Assembly (NCBI RefSeq): GCF_030123325.1
Contig: NZ_CP126106.1
Coordinates: forward strand, 648,001 to 712,000
Reading direction: 5' to 3'
Length of the DNA stretch: 64,000 nucleotides
Source of the DNA: Peribacillus simplex
GTDB lineage: Bacteria > Bacillota > Bacilli > Bacillales > DSM-1321
Under the pieces are notes generated by a model, which made no database searches, had not been told where the DNA came from, and saw only the letters and a list, made by a program, of their open reading frames with translations. Numbering within the stretch: position 1 is the first letter of the stretch; each line of letters starts with the position of its first letter. This document shows positions 1 to 9,261 of this stretch, piece after piece. A program made the position numbers and the translations under genes.

Positions 1-186
1 GGTGTTTTAAATTCATCTGAATACATTTTACCTAGAATTCGGGAGATCGTTGATCGATATCTTCCTAGTTTAGTAGAAATGAAAACTTCACAACTGGGAG
101 AAAACGCAGGAGTGCTTGGAGCGGTTTCCCTTTTCTTAAGGGAACATGATGGCATTTTGAATTTTCGTGATGAGGGGGAGTATTAA
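1..186 (+). CDS. ROK-family protein (sugar kinase or regulator), C-terminal end only
   Basis: The window opens inside a reading frame that ends with TAA at 184-186. The visible 61 residues end in a segment LGENAGVLGAVSLFL followed by a short acidic tail. That motif resembles the last helix of ROK-family sugar kinases and ROK repressors, where the C-terminus reads roughly 'lGn.Agv.GAa.lal'. No ATP-binding or zinc-binding segment is in view, so kinase and regulator cannot be told apart. The stop codon overlaps the ATG of the next gene (TAATG), which argues for translational coupling with the ABC importer downstream. Confidence 0.6.
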   Translation, partial: GVLNSSEYILPRIREIVDRYLPSLVEMKTSQLGENAGVLGAVSLFLREHDGILNFRDEGEY

Positions 187-1277
187 TGAAAAATAAGAAA
201 AAGTCGCTTGTTTCAGTAATGGCCTTATCGGCAGCGCTATTGATTTCGGGATGTAACGGTGCAGATACGAAAACGAATTCGGATGCTGGCGGTGCCAAGG
301 GAAAAAAGGGTGAGTTGGAAGATAAGATCGTAGTTTATTCACCGCATGGCAAAGATATTTTATCAAAATTCGAAAAACAGTTCGAAGATGAGTATGGTAT
401 TGATGTTGAGTGGCTTGATATGGGGTCTCAGGAAATCCTTGACCGCGTTCGATCAGAGAAAAGTAATCCGCAGGCAGACGTTTGGTGGGGGGCACCTTCC
501 ACGAACTTCAATCAAGCAAAGAGTGATGGGCTGCTGGCTGCTTATAAGCCTAGCTATTCCGATAGTCTCGATAAAGGATTCCACGATCCGGAATGGTATT
601 GGACGGGAACGAGCCAGACACCGGAAGTCATCATGTATAACAGCAAAGAACTATCAAAAGACGAGGTACCGAAAGATTGGGATGAACTGCTTGATCCGAA
701 GTGGAAAGACGAAATCATCATTCGCTATCCGTTAGCCTCCGGAACGATGAGGACAATTTTTTCTGCGATGATCTATCGTACGTATAAGGATACAAATGAT
801 CCGAAAGAAGGGTATGACTGGTTAAAGAAGCTCGATCAAAACACAAAGGAATATTCAGCAAACCCGGAAATGATGTATAACAAGGTAGCCAAAGGAGAGG
901 GCTCACTTTCCGTTTGGGCAATGCCGGATGTTGTCATGCTTAAGGAAAATAAAAATTATCCGTTTGAGTTCGTCATTCCAGAAAGCGGAACACCAGTATT
1001 GACAGAGGGGATCGCCATCGTTGAAGGTGCCAAGCATCCAAAAGCGGCTGAAGCCTTTTATGAGTTCGTGAATTCACCGAAAGCCGCAAAAACTCTGGCA
1101 GAAGAGTTTTACAGGATTCCGACCAGAAATGATGTGAAGGATTTACCTGAATGGATCACGGAAACAGAAATTAAAGGGATGGATATTGATTGGAATGCAT
1201 TCGAAGAAAAAGGTGACGAGTGGATGAAATATTGGGACGAAAATATTAAAAGCGGAGATAAAGAAATTAAAGAATAA
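186..1277 (+). CDS. ABC transporter substrate-binding lipoprotein (Fe3+/polyamine/phosphonate type)
   Basis: 363 residues. The N-terminus has a basic run, a hydrophobic segment and the lipobox LISGC with Cys at residue 23, so it should be processed by signal peptidase II and anchored outside the membrane. The body reads as a type 1/8 extracellular solute-binding protein: 'KIVVYSPHG' near residue 48, 'ADVWWGAPST' near 98, and C-terminal 'YEFVNSPKAAKTLAE'. This subfamily binds ferric ion, spermidine/putrescine, thiamine or 2-aminoethylphosphonate; sequence by eye does not choose between them. It is the first gene of a complete importer and its start codon overlaps the ROK gene's stop. The downstream lyase suggests a carboxylate- or amine-containing ligand, which is inference only. 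Confidence 0.85.
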   Translation: MKNKKKSLVSVMALSAALLISGCNGADTKTNSDAGGAKGKKGELEDKIVVYSPHGKDILSKFEKQFEDEYGIDVEWLDMGSQEILDRVRSEKSNPQADVWWGAPSTNFNQAKSDGLLAAYKPSYSDSLDKGFHDPEWYWTGTSQTPEVIMYNSKELSKDEVPKDWDELLDPKWKDEIIIRYPLASGTMRTIFSAMIYRTYKDTNDPKEGYDWLKKLDQNTKEYSANPEMMYNKVAKGEGSLSVWAMPDVVMLKENKNYPFEFVIPESGTPVLTEGIAIVEGAKHPKAAEAFYEFVNSPKAAKTLAEEFYRIPTRNDVKDLPEWITETEIKGMDIDWNAFEEKGDEWMKYWDENIKSGDKEIKE

Positions 1278-1292
1278 GGAAGTGTCGTTGGG

Positions 1293-2405
1293 ATGGCGTC
1301 AATTAAAATAGAGAATGTCCAAAAAGCCTTCGGGAAAACGATAGCTGTTGATCATTTAAATCTGGAAATCAAAGAAGGTGAGTTTTTTACCTTTCTTGGT
1401 CCAAGTGGCTGCGGTAAAACGACAACGCTTCGAATGATTGCCGGTTTTTATTATCCGACAAAAGGTGTCGTCCGATTTGGCGACAAAGATATGACGCGTG
1501 TACCTCCGGAGAAAAGAAATACAGGCATGGTTTTTCAAAACTATGCCCTCTTTCCCCACATGACTGTTTTTGAAAATGTAGCGTTTGGCTTGCGAGTAAG
1601 AAAAGTTTCTTCTGCTGATTTAAAGAGGAGAGTGCTGGAAGCCCTCCAAAAAGTCAGGCTGGAGAGCTACTCGAATCGTCAAGTGAGTCAGTTAAGCGGA
1701 GGACAGCAGCAGCGGGTGGCCCTTGCGAGAGCGCTGGTCATTGAACCTGAAATATTACTGCTGGATGAACCATTAAGTAATCTGGACGCCAAGCTTCGTG
1801 ATGAAATGAGAGCGGAAATCTTAAGGTTGCAGCGTGATTATAAGATTACCACCATTTATGTTACACATGATCAGGCCGAGGCATTATCCATGAGTGATCG
1901 GATCGCTGTTTTCAATTATGGTGTATGTCACCAGGTCGGGACGCCGGCAGAAATTTATAATCAGCCGGCCAATGATTTTGTGGCAAGATTTATAGGCGAG
2001 ATTAATCTATTGCCCGTTCAAGTCGAAAACGATCAACAAGAGAATGTAGTGGTTACTCTTAAAAATAGTGAACAACCGATTAAATTGAATGTAGAATATC
2101 AAGCTAGAGAAGGAATTTCAATCATACAGACTGATGGTGATCTTGCTGTTTCGATTCGTCCTGAAGCAATCAGAATTCTGGATGCAGCCGAAGAAGGAAT
2201 GAATATATTTAGAGGTAAAATAAATTCCGTCCAATTCTTTGGGTCTGTTGTGAATGTCATGGTGGATGTTCAAGAAGTGTCACTAAGGGTTGACGTATTC
2301 AACACTCAGGATTTTGGATACTTTTATCAAGGAAAGGAAGTGTATGTCCAGCTTCCTGAGAAACAGCTGCGTCTTATCCCTGTCATAAGCGGTGATGCTC
2401 CATGA
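1293..2405 (+). CDS. ABC transporter ATP-binding protein (PotA/FbpC-like)
   Basis: 370 residues. Walker A GPSGCGKTT at about 36-44, Q-loop in 'MVFQNYALFPHMTV', signature LSGGQQQRVAL near 133-143, Walker B 'ILLLDEPLSNLDAKLR' near 153, and switch His in 'VTHDQAEA' define a full nucleotide-binding domain. About 130 further residues form a TOBE-type regulatory domain, as in PotA/FbpC/MalK-type importers. It should energise the permease encoded next, with which it overlaps by 4 bp (ATGA-type junction). A ribosome site AAGGAAGTG lies just after the previous stop. No missing catalytic residue was seen. Confidence 0.92.
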   Translation: MASIKIENVQKAFGKTIAVDHLNLEIKEGEFFTFLGPSGCGKTTTLRMIAGFYYPTKGVVRFGDKDMTRVPPEKRNTGMVFQNYALFPHMTVFENVAFGLRVRKVSSADLKRRVLEALQKVRLESYSNRQVSQLSGGQQQRVALARALVIEPEILLLDEPLSNLDAKLRDEMRAEILRLQRDYKITTIYVTHDQAEALSMSDRIAVFNYGVCHQVGTPAEIYNQPANDFVARFIGEINLLPVQVENDQQENVVVTLKNSEQPIKLNVEYQAREGISIIQTDGDLAVSIRPEAIRILDAAEEGMNIFRGKINSVQFFGSVVNVMVDVQEVSLRVDVFNTQDFGYFYQGKEVYVQLPEKQLRLIPVISGDAP

Positions 2406-4090
2406 TTAAAAATCGTGATACCAGGTTGACGATTTGGCTGCTTATACCAGTTGTAATGGTGCTCGTAGCGTATGTTCTCTACCCATCATTGAGGACCTTT
2501 ATCGAAAGTCTGCAAAAAGACGGAACGATATCCCTTGGAAATTATCAGGACTTCTTCGTGCAGGAATCGAAAACGAACCTAGAGGCGCTATGGAATTCCG
2601 TTTATATATCCTTATTGAGTGTATTGGTCAGTGCCTTGATTGGCATTCCGCTCGCATTTATTTTTAACCGTTATGATTTTCCCGGCAGAAGCTTCTTTTC
2701 ATCAGCAGCGATTTTGCCGATTGTCCTTCCATCATTGGTAGGGGTCATGGCTTTTATGTTTTTATATGGAGAATCGGGATTGATTCCAAATGCCATCAAG
2801 GATCTGTTTGGTCTCGATAAAGTTCCATTTAAAATTGGCGGGGTATCGGGAATCCTTATCGTGCATGCCTATACGATGTATGTCTATTTTTATATGACCG
2901 TGTCCGCTGCAATCAATAAAATCGATCCGTCCCTTGAAGAAGCTGCTTATAACTTAGGTGCAAATAAATTCAAGGTTTTTTGGAAGGTGACATTTCCATT
3001 ATTGACACCTGCCATCGTTGCCGCTTCTTTGCTTGTTTTCATGATATCAATGGCTTCATTCAGTGCCCCGTTTTTATTGGCTGGCGGATACAGGGTGTTG
3101 AGCCTGCAAATTTATTTTTCAAAAATAAATGGTGATATGGAAATTGCCGCTACTCAATCCGTCATTCTATCCATCGTTTCGATTTCATTTCTATTATTCA
3201 TGCGTTGGTATCAGAATAGGAAAGATTATCGCATGGCTTCAAAAGGGATTGGGGCACACAGGAGTGAAGTGAAGAACCCGATTATGAAATGGGTGATGGC
3301 CGTAACGGGCATCATTGGCGTGATTATTTTGCTTTTACCGCACTTTACGATTCTTTTGCTTTCACTTGTGCCGGATGGAACCTGGACATTTCAAACGTAT
3401 CCAACAGTATTTAATGTGGAAAATTACAGGCTTTTGTTTGAAGACCCTAATATCTTCAAACCGTTACGAAATAGTTTACTGATGGCGGTCATTGCAACGT
3501 TGGCAAATCTGGTGTTTGGGGTCATAGCGTCCTATGTGCTTGTCAAACGGAAATTCGTCGGGAAAAGCTTTGTCGATATTCTAGTCATGATTCCTTGGGC
3601 GTTGCCTGCAACGGTCATAGGGATGAACTTGATATTCGCATTCAATGAACCTAGCATTTTTTCATTCGGTCAAATATTGGTAGGAACATTTTGGATTTTG
3701 CCCCTTGCCTATTTCATCAGACATATTCCACTCGTTGTCCGCTCGACTAACGCCGTTCTGGAGCAGCTCGATGATTCGATTGAAGAAGCGGCCAGAAACT
3801 TGGGGGCAAAGTGGTTTTATACCTTCAGAAAGGTCATATTTCCGATTATAATGCCTGGCGTTTTATCAGGGACATTATTGGCATTTATCGAATCTGTGGG
3901 GGAATTTCCGACCTCGGTCCTGTTGTACACGATTTCAAACAGACCCATATCCATTGAAATCATGAATCAGCTTCGAATGTTCAATATGGGGCAGGCAGCT
4001 GCCTATGGGATGATTCAAATCACGCTGATTGTAATCGTTCTCTTTATTTCGAACAAGTTTTTTGGAATCAAAGCGGAAAAAGCTTTATGA
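2402..4090 (+). CDS. ABC importer permease, two fused permease domains (FbpB-like)
   Basis: 562 residues with about 12 hydrophobic segments, arranged as two repeated BPD_transp_1 halves. Each half carries an EAA loop that docks on the ATPase: 'EEAAYNLGANKFKVFWKV' in the first half and 'EEAARNLGAKWFYTFRKV' in the second. Fused permeases of this design are typical of ferric-ion (FbpB/SfuB) and some phosphonate importers, so a single gene can supply the whole channel. It overlaps the ATPase gene by 4 bp. The next gene's ribosome site lies just past its stop, so SBP, ATPase, permease and lyase form one unit. Confidence 0.9.
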   Translation: MIKNRDTRLTIWLLIPVVMVLVAYVLYPSLRTFIESLQKDGTISLGNYQDFFVQESKTNLEALWNSVYISLLSVLVSALIGIPLAFIFNRYDFPGRSFFSSAAILPIVLPSLVGVMAFMFLYGESGLIPNAIKDLFGLDKVPFKIGGVSGILIVHAYTMYVYFYMTVSAAINKIDPSLEEAAYNLGANKFKVFWKVTFPLLTPAIVAASLLVFMISMASFSAPFLLAGGYRVLSLQIYFSKINGDMEIAATQSVILSIVSISFLLFMRWYQNRKDYRMASKGIGAHRSEVKNPIMKWVMAVTGIIGVIILLLPHFTILLLSLVPDGTWTFQTYPTVFNVENYRLLFEDPNIFKPLRNSLLMAVIATLANLVFGVIASYVLVKRKFVGKSFVDILVMIPWALPATVIGMNLIFAFNEPSIFSFGQILVGTFWILPLAYFIRHIPLVVRSTNAVLEQLDDSIEEAARNLGAKWFYTFRKVIFPIIMPGVLSGTLLAFIESVGEFPTSVLLYTISNRPISIEIMNQLRMFNMGQAAAYGMIQITLIVIVLFISNKFFGIKAEKAL

Positions 4091-4106
4091 ATTTGGAGGT
4101 TCAAAG

Positions 4107-5591
4107 ATGAGCAGGCTTGAAGAATTTATCAAAAATGAAGGTAGTGTCTTTCCCGGAAAAACATATGCTAGAGAGCTTCTGATGCCTGTTTTTAATGATC
4201 AAAGAGATTACTTATTTCATGCAATGTTCGATATTCATCGGGCGCATGTCATCATGCTTTCGGAACAAAAGATCATTAAAGAAGAAGAGGCGAAAACCAT
4301 GCTTGATGGGATTCGGAAAGTGGCCCAAACAGATCTTAAGCAGTTGACCTATCAGCCCCAATTCGAAGACTTATTTTTCATGATGGAGGCAAAGATAGGT
4401 GAGGAAATTGGTCATGAACTTGCAGGAAAGATTCATATCGGCCGCAGTCGTAATGATATGGGAGTCGCGATGTACCGGCTTGTTTTGAGAGGCCATATGC
4501 TCCAATTGATTGGCTATGCAAACCATTTGAGTGAGGCATTCCTGGTGCAGGCTGAAAAACATACAGAAACCTATATAACTGGTTACACGCATACCCAACC
4601 GGCTCAGCCGACTACGATAGGACATTACTTTTTAGCCATTTATGATGTGCTTCAAAGGGATATTGGCCGGTTATGGGCAGCCTATGAAACGGTTAACCAA
4701 TCGCCTTTGGGAGCTGCCGCGTTAACGACCACCGGTTTTCCGATCAGCCGGAACCGTACTGCTGAACTGCTTGGGTTTGATTCGGTGATCGAGAATTCCT
4801 ATGACTCGATAGGCGGGGCGGATTATTTATTGGAAACCGCAACGGCCATCATGACGTGCATGGTCAATACAGGGAGATGGATTCAGGATTTCCTGCAGCA
4901 TGTGACAAGGGAGTTTGGTACATTTCATGTGGCCGATCCTTATGTTCAAGTGAGCAGCATCATGCCGCAAAAAAGAAATCCAGTTTCCATTGAACACTCC
5001 CGTTCGATTGCTAGCAGTGCATATGGTGATGCACTCGCTGCAATGAATATGATCCACAATACGCCATTTGGTGATATCGTCGATACGGAAGATGATTTAC
5101 AGCCGCATTTATATCGGGCATTTTCGAATGCAGGACGTGTCATGAAACTCATGTATGCCGTCATATCGACTTTGAAAGTAAATGAAGAACATACAAAGAA
5201 AATGGCCGCAAAATCCAGTATAACGGTTACTGAATTAGCGGATACCCTATCAAGAGATTACGAGATATCATTTAGAAAAGCTCATTCCATCGCCAGTCAT
5301 ATTGCAAAACGGTCGAGTGGTGAAGGGAAGGAGCTTTATGATTGGGACACACAAGACATCAATAAGATCATCAATGAATTTGTTGCAGTGAATTTAACTG
5401 AAGACGAATGGAAAAAGATCATCTCTCCCGAATACTTTGTGGAGATTAGAAGCATCCAAGGCGGGCCCAGCCCGAAAGAGGTTACGAGGATGATCGTAAA
5501 TAGAAAACGAAAACTGGAACAACAGCTGCATGAATATAAGAAAATGGTCAAAGCGTTGAATGATGGCAGGAAGGCTTTAGTGGATTACTGA
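4107..5591 (+). CDS. argininosuccinate lyase/fumarase-superfamily lyase of unknown substrate
   Basis: I place the start at ATG 4107, behind GGAGG at 4095-4099, giving 494 residues; an in-frame upstream start inside the permease gene has no good ribosome site. Superfamily motifs are clear: GRSRND near 112, THTQPAQPTT near 160, and the signature loop SSIMPQKRNP near 283 with the catalytic Ser. Members do beta-elimination of fumarate from a C-N bond. Authentic ArgH reads GRSRNDQVATD; here it continues MGVAMY, and the protein is some 30 residues longer than usual ArgH. With an importer operon rather than argG beside it, this is more likely a catabolic lyase for an N-succinyl or related compound than arginine biosynthesis. 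Substrate unknown. Confidence 0.8.
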   Translation: MSRLEEFIKNEGSVFPGKTYARELLMPVFNDQRDYLFHAMFDIHRAHVIMLSEQKIIKEEEAKTMLDGIRKVAQTDLKQLTYQPQFEDLFFMMEAKIGEEIGHELAGKIHIGRSRNDMGVAMYRLVLRGHMLQLIGYANHLSEAFLVQAEKHTETYITGYTHTQPAQPTTIGHYFLAIYDVLQRDIGRLWAAYETVNQSPLGAAALTTTGFPISRNRTAELLGFDSVIENSYDSIGGADYLLETATAIMTCMVNTGRWIQDFLQHVTREFGTFHVADPYVQVSSIMPQKRNPVSIEHSRSIASSAYGDALAAMNMIHNTPFGDIVDTEDDLQPHLYRAFSNAGRVMKLMYAVISTLKVNEEHTKKMAAKSSITVTELADTLSRDYEISFRKAHSIASHIAKRSSGEGKELYDWDTQDINKIINEFVAVNLTEDEWKKIISPEYFVEIRSIQGGPSPKEVTRMIVNRKRKLEQQLHEYKKMVKALNDGRKALVDY

Positions 5592-5674
5592 AGGTGCCAG
5601 GGAAATTCACGAGTATTTGCTCCATACTCCCAATTATCAAGAAAAAGGACATTATGACAATGGATGTCGATAAT

Positions 5675-5715
5675 AAGGAAGGCTCAGTCTTTTGACTGAG
5701 CCTTCCTTATTTATT
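5675..5715. terminator. intrinsic terminator between the convergent lyase operon and yhjB
   Basis: A perfect 15-bp stem (5675-5689 with 5694-5708) closes on a TTTT loop and is followed on the plus strand by TATTTATTTAT. Placed between convergent genes, it likely stops the lyase operon and may also serve yhjB from the other side, where the T-rich tail is poorer. Confidence 0.8.
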
Positions 5716-5742
5716 TATCAAAAAACGAGTTTCAAAGTTGCT

Positions 5743-7221
5743 TCATATATCGTTAACGGATTTTGGTTCCAACTGAACCGCGTGCTTTCTGAAAGCAAGA
5801 CTTACCGTGATCATCACAATGAAATTGACCGCCAAGGCGATGATTCCCACATTCAAATCTTTCGCGGCTTGAGGCAAGGTTGGAAACAAGGTTCCTATAG
5901 TTGAAGAACTGAGTGTAATGCAGATTACAATGAATAATCCGGTGATGATGCCGGCGATTGCGCCATATTTATTGATGGGATTATTCTTCTTCAGACTAAA
6001 GAGCAGGGACGGGAATAGCTGTGTGATGAGACTGTATCCCATAAGAATTAATGCCGACATCGTTTCGCCGCCGTTTAAGGTGAAGTAGACGGCAATAAGG
6101 GCAATGACGGGAACAAGGAACTTTGCCAATCGTACAACGTGACGATCGGATACTGCAGGTGTAAATTCCTTATAGACGTTTTTCGCGAGCAGTGTAGCGA
6201 CGCTCATCAAAAGCATGGATCCCGGCACCAATGCGGTCAACAATCCAGCTCCGCCGATTATACCTATAAACCATGGATCAAAGGTCTCGATAGAAAGGCG
6301 CAGCAATGAGAGGTCTGCATCTGCCCCAACGAGTCCGGGCACTTTCAATATAGCTGTAAACCCAACGAAAAAGACGAATAACAGCATGAGTGTATATAAA
6401 GGGCTGATGATGGCGTTTTTTCGAAATACCTTGCCGCTGCGTGCTGAATAGACAGCGCTGAAAACTTGTGGCCACATATAGAAACCGAATACGAGCAATA
6501 TTACCGTGGAGATAAACCATGATACGCTAAGTCCCTGATCAGGGAACTTTAGAAAACCAGGCTTGGCCGTATCAATCGCTTCAAACATCGGCTGGAATCC
6601 GCCAAAGTAATGGATCGGCAGATAAATCCCCAAAAATCCTATTATGGCGACCATCATGATATCTTTAATGACCGCTGTCCAAACTGAACCGTGTATACCG
6701 GAGATCATCACATAAATGGTCAGGCTGACCGCCCCCAGCCAAACTGCCTCGGACATTGAGATGGCACCATAAGATGCTTCAGAGACAATGATTCCCAATC
6801 CTTTCAGCTGCACGACGATCACTGGAATCATCGACACCACACCGACAAGTGCAGCCAAAATTCCTAAACTGGGACTCTTATATTTGCTCACAAAGAAATC
6901 GGATTGAGACATCAGTTTATTTTCTTTGGCATATTTCCATATTTCCGGAAGGAGCCAATAGGATAATACATAAGACAAAGTAATGTAAATTAGAACATAT
7001 AGAGCGGGTGCGCCCTTGCCATATGCCCAGCCGCTGCCGCCAAGGAAAGAGAAGGTCGTATAGATTTCCCCGGCCATCAGCAGAAAGACGAAAATCGCAC
7101 CAAAACCACGTCCGCCCACCGTCCATTGTTCCAAGTCCATATCTTTTCCTTTTGAAGAGCGTATCCCTAAAAATATCGATAGAAGTAAAAATGCTAAAAT
7201 GATTAAGAGAGCAATATTCAT
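5743..7221 (-). CDS. yhjB: sodium:solute symporter (YhjB-like)
   Basis: 492 residues, about 13 hydrophobic segments, with SSS-family features such as 'GEIYTTFSFLGGSGWAYGKGAP' near the N-terminus and 'ALVPGSMLLMS' in the later core. The SSS family moves sugars, proline, pantothenate or carboxylates with Na+. It overlaps by 4 bp the small DUF3311-type gene upstream, the same two-gene arrangement as Bacillus subtilis yhjC-yhjB. The small partner is a hallmark of SSS carriers of unknown substrate in Bacillus. Substrate cannot be read from the sequence. The gene is complete; convergent with the lyase operon. Confidence 0.85.
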   Translation of the reverse strand: MNIALLIILAFLLLSIFLGIRSSKGKDMDLEQWTVGGRGFGAIFVFLLMAGEIYTTFSFLGGSGWAYGKGAPALYVLIYITLSYVLSYWLLPEIWKYAKENKLMSQSDFFVSKYKSPSLGILAALVGVVSMIPVIVVQLKGLGIIVSEASYGAISMSEAVWLGAVSLTIYVMISGIHGSVWTAVIKDIMMVAIIGFLGIYLPIHYFGGFQPMFEAIDTAKPGFLKFPDQGLSVSWFISTVILLVFGFYMWPQVFSAVYSARSGKVFRKNAIISPLYTLMLLFVFFVGFTAILKVPGLVGADADLSLLRLSIETFDPWFIGIIGGAGLLTALVPGSMLLMSVATLLAKNVYKEFTPAVSDRHVVRLAKFLVPVIALIAVYFTLNGGETMSALILMGYSLITQLFPSLLFSLKKNNPINKYGAIAGIITGLFIVICITLSSSTIGTLFPTLPQAAKDLNVGIIALAVNFIVMITVSLAFRKHAVQLEPKSVNDI

Positions 7222-7418
7222 TCCTGGTCACCTTCCCGATTCCTGGGATCCAGCTTATACATGATGCCCAATATGGCAGAGGTAAGGACCACCCACATAG
7301 CCATCCAGAACATATTGAAAGGCATCCCTAATACGTATGGTTCTATTTTATTAACAAAAGGTAGAAATCCTAGTATGCCTATAAAAGGAACTAGAGTAAG
7401 GATATATATTATCTTCAT
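7218..7418 (-). CDS. yhjC: small two-helix membrane protein, DUF3311 type (YhjC-like)
   Basis: 66 residues with two hydrophobic helices (about 4-22 and 32-52) and a charged C-terminus 'YKLDPRNREGDQE'. Short proteins of this type are encoded just before SSS symporters and are thought to be accessory subunits. A strong ribosome site (GGAGGGG on the minus strand) precedes the ATG, and the stop overlaps the start of the symporter gene. The roughly 240 bp between this gene and the next hairpin (7663) holds no gene I can support and no clear promoter. Confidence 0.8.
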   Translation of the reverse strand: MKIIYILTLVPFIGILGFLPFVNKIEPYVLGMPFNMFWMAMWVVLTSAILGIMYKLDPRNREGDQE

Positions 7419-7662
7419 TAAACAAACCCCTCCGTTTTAAATAAGTGAAACGTCCATCAATGGGGTTTATTCTTCAATGCCACTGATGGCTGGGTGAACC
7501 AAACCGGGAAGGAAAATTCATGCAGGACGGATTTACCTTCTTTTAAAAAGGTCCGATGATATATATTAGCTTACACTATTTTGATATAAAATTTAATGCA
7601 GTTGCCTGATATATTTTAGCAAAAACGCGCCAACTGCCTAATCTTGATGTGTTTCATGGACG

Positions 7663-7702
7663 GATAAAGCCTTGAATTCGAATTTGAATTCAAGGCTTTA
7701 TC
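7663..7702 (-). terminator. hairpin terminator of the riboswitch-controlled permease
   Basis: A 17-bp inverted repeat (7663-7679 and 7686-7702) with a 6-base loop starts 4 bases past the permease stop. There is no long T-run beyond it on the minus strand, so termination efficiency is uncertain. The stem itself ends in AT-rich pairs. Confidence 0.6.
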
Positions 7703-7706
7703 TCCT

Positions 7707-9050
7707 TTAGCTATATTTTTTCCGATAGTTATAAAGTATCACCAAGAGTATGAACCAGATCGGGGTCAAGAGCAGTGATAGTCGTGTAGCTTCAGCGAAT
7801 AGCATTACAATAAGGATGAAGAGGAATAATCCTAAAATGGCGTAATTGACAAAGGGTGTAAAAGGTGCCTTGAAAGTTGATTCGGCTCTTAGATCAGGCC
7901 TTGTTTTCGAATATTTGATATGGGAGATCAAGATTATGCTCCATACCCAAATGAAACAGATGGCACTGATGGTCGTCACTACGGTAAATGCCTGTTCCGG
8001 TATCAGCTTGCTTAATAATGCACCAATTGATACAACGATTGTGGATGTTAATAAGGCATTGCTTGGAACAGCCTGTTTATTTAATTTTTCCAGTTTAGCA
8101 GGGGCTTCGCCATTCCTGCTTAACGTATAGAGTATCCGGCTTGTTGAAAATAAACCGCTGTTGCATGCAGAAGCAGCTGATGTCAACACGACGAAGTTGA
8201 TGATTCCTGCAGCGACGGGAATGCCGATTAACGCAAAGACCTCTACAAATGGGCTGCTCGTGGCGTCAAGTTGTGTCCATGGGTTGACACAGAGAATGAC
8301 GAATAGGGCACCAACATAGAAAAGTAAAATCCTGACAGGGATTTTATTGATGGCAGAGGGAATGTTCTTTCTCGGGTTCGCCGTTTCCGCTGCGGAAACC
8401 CCGACCAATTCGACACCGACAAATGAGAAGACGACCAACTGTAAAGATAATAGGAATCCGGAAATGCCATTGGGGAACATGCCCCCATGATTCCATAGGT
8501 TCGTTACGGAAACCGTTCCGGTATTGGTATTGAAGCCGATGATCAAAAGAATGATTCCTGCGATGATCAAGGCAATGATCGTGATCACTTTAATGATGGC
8601 AAACCAGAATTCCAATTCGCCAAATAACTTAACGGTCAATAGGTTCAAACCTAACAGAATGACTAGGCATATTAGAGCCGGAATCCATTGAGGGATATCG
8701 AACCAATATTGTATATAGACACCGACAGCTATGATATCGGCCATTGCGGTCATGATCCAACAGAACCAATATGTCCAACCTGTCACGAATCCAGCCCATG
8801 GGCCGATATATTCGGTTGCAAATTCAGTGAATGATGCATAACCTGCATTGGATAATAGCAATTCGCCCAGCGCCCTCATCACAAAAAACAAGGCAATCCC
8901 TATTATCAGATAGGAGAATATAATGGAAGGTCCAGCCAATTGTATGGCTTTTCCGGATCCTAAAAATAAACCGGTGCCAATGGTTCCTCCTATTGCAATC
9001 AGTTGTACATGACGATTTTTTAAATCTCTTTTTAATTCCTGTTTAGCCAA
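7707..9050 (-). CDS. amino-acid permease (AAT family, CycA/AapA-like), riboswitch-controlled
   Basis: 447 residues with about 12 hydrophobic segments. The start 'LKRDLKNRHVQLIAIGGTIGTGLFLGSGK' followed by 'GPSIIFSYLIIG' is the AAT-family signature (APC superfamily). Within Bacillus the closest types by feel are AapA/YtnA and the D-Ala/D-Ser/Gly carrier CycA. The leader contains a glycine riboswitch (9262-9335), so glycine or a small neutral amino acid is the likely substrate; this is inferred from regulation, not from residues. The ATG is preceded by the minus-strand sequence GGGGGCGTAAGA, a G-rich but not ideal ribosome site. Confidence 0.88.
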   Translation of the reverse strand: MAKQELKRDLKNRHVQLIAIGGTIGTGLFLGSGKAIQLAGPSIIFSYLIIGIALFFVMRALGELLLSNAGYASFTEFATEYIGPWAGFVTGWTYWFCWIMTAMADIIAVGVYIQYWFDIPQWIPALICLVILLGLNLLTVKLFGELEFWFAIIKVITIIALIIAGIILLIIGFNTNTGTVSVTNLWNHGGMFPNGISGFLLSLQLVVFSFVGVELVGVSAAETANPRKNIPSAINKIPVRILLFYVGALFVILCVNPWTQLDATSSPFVEVFALIGIPVAAGIINFVVLTSAASACNSGLFSTSRILYTLSRNGEAPAKLEKLNKQAVPSNALLTSTIVVSIGALLSKLIPEQAFTVVTTISAICFIWVWSIILISHIKYSKTRPDLRAESTFKAPFTPFVNYAILGLFLFILIVMLFAEATRLSLLLTPIWFILLVILYNYRKKYS

Positions 9051-9196
9051 TTCTTACGCCCCCGTTTTTTTATAGTCTTGTTAGTGAATGATTTCAACTT
9101 GCATGGTCTTGGAGAGAGGGACGTGATTTTTTGCCCTGCTTGCCTATTCCATTGGTTTTCAAGCGTGTAGTTTTAAGTCCAATCACAAATGGACAA

Positions 9197-9228
9197 TAAA
9201 AAAAGAGATTGGATAATACCAATCTCTT
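9197..9228 (-). terminator. riboswitch expression-platform terminator
   Basis: On the minus strand a 10-bp perfect stem (9219-9228 with 9203-9212, loop 9213-9218) is followed immediately by seven or more T. It lies between the glycine aptamer and the permease start, about 150 bases ahead of the ATG, where a ligand-controlled terminator belongs. Confidence 0.85.
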
Positions 9229-9261
9229 AAAGGGTTCAGAATAACAATTCTATCATTCGTT

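Noticed and set aside
4107..5591. Naming the lyase argH
   Set aside because: Motif residues after GRSRND, extra length and the importer context differ from true argininosuccinate lyases, and no argG is nearby.
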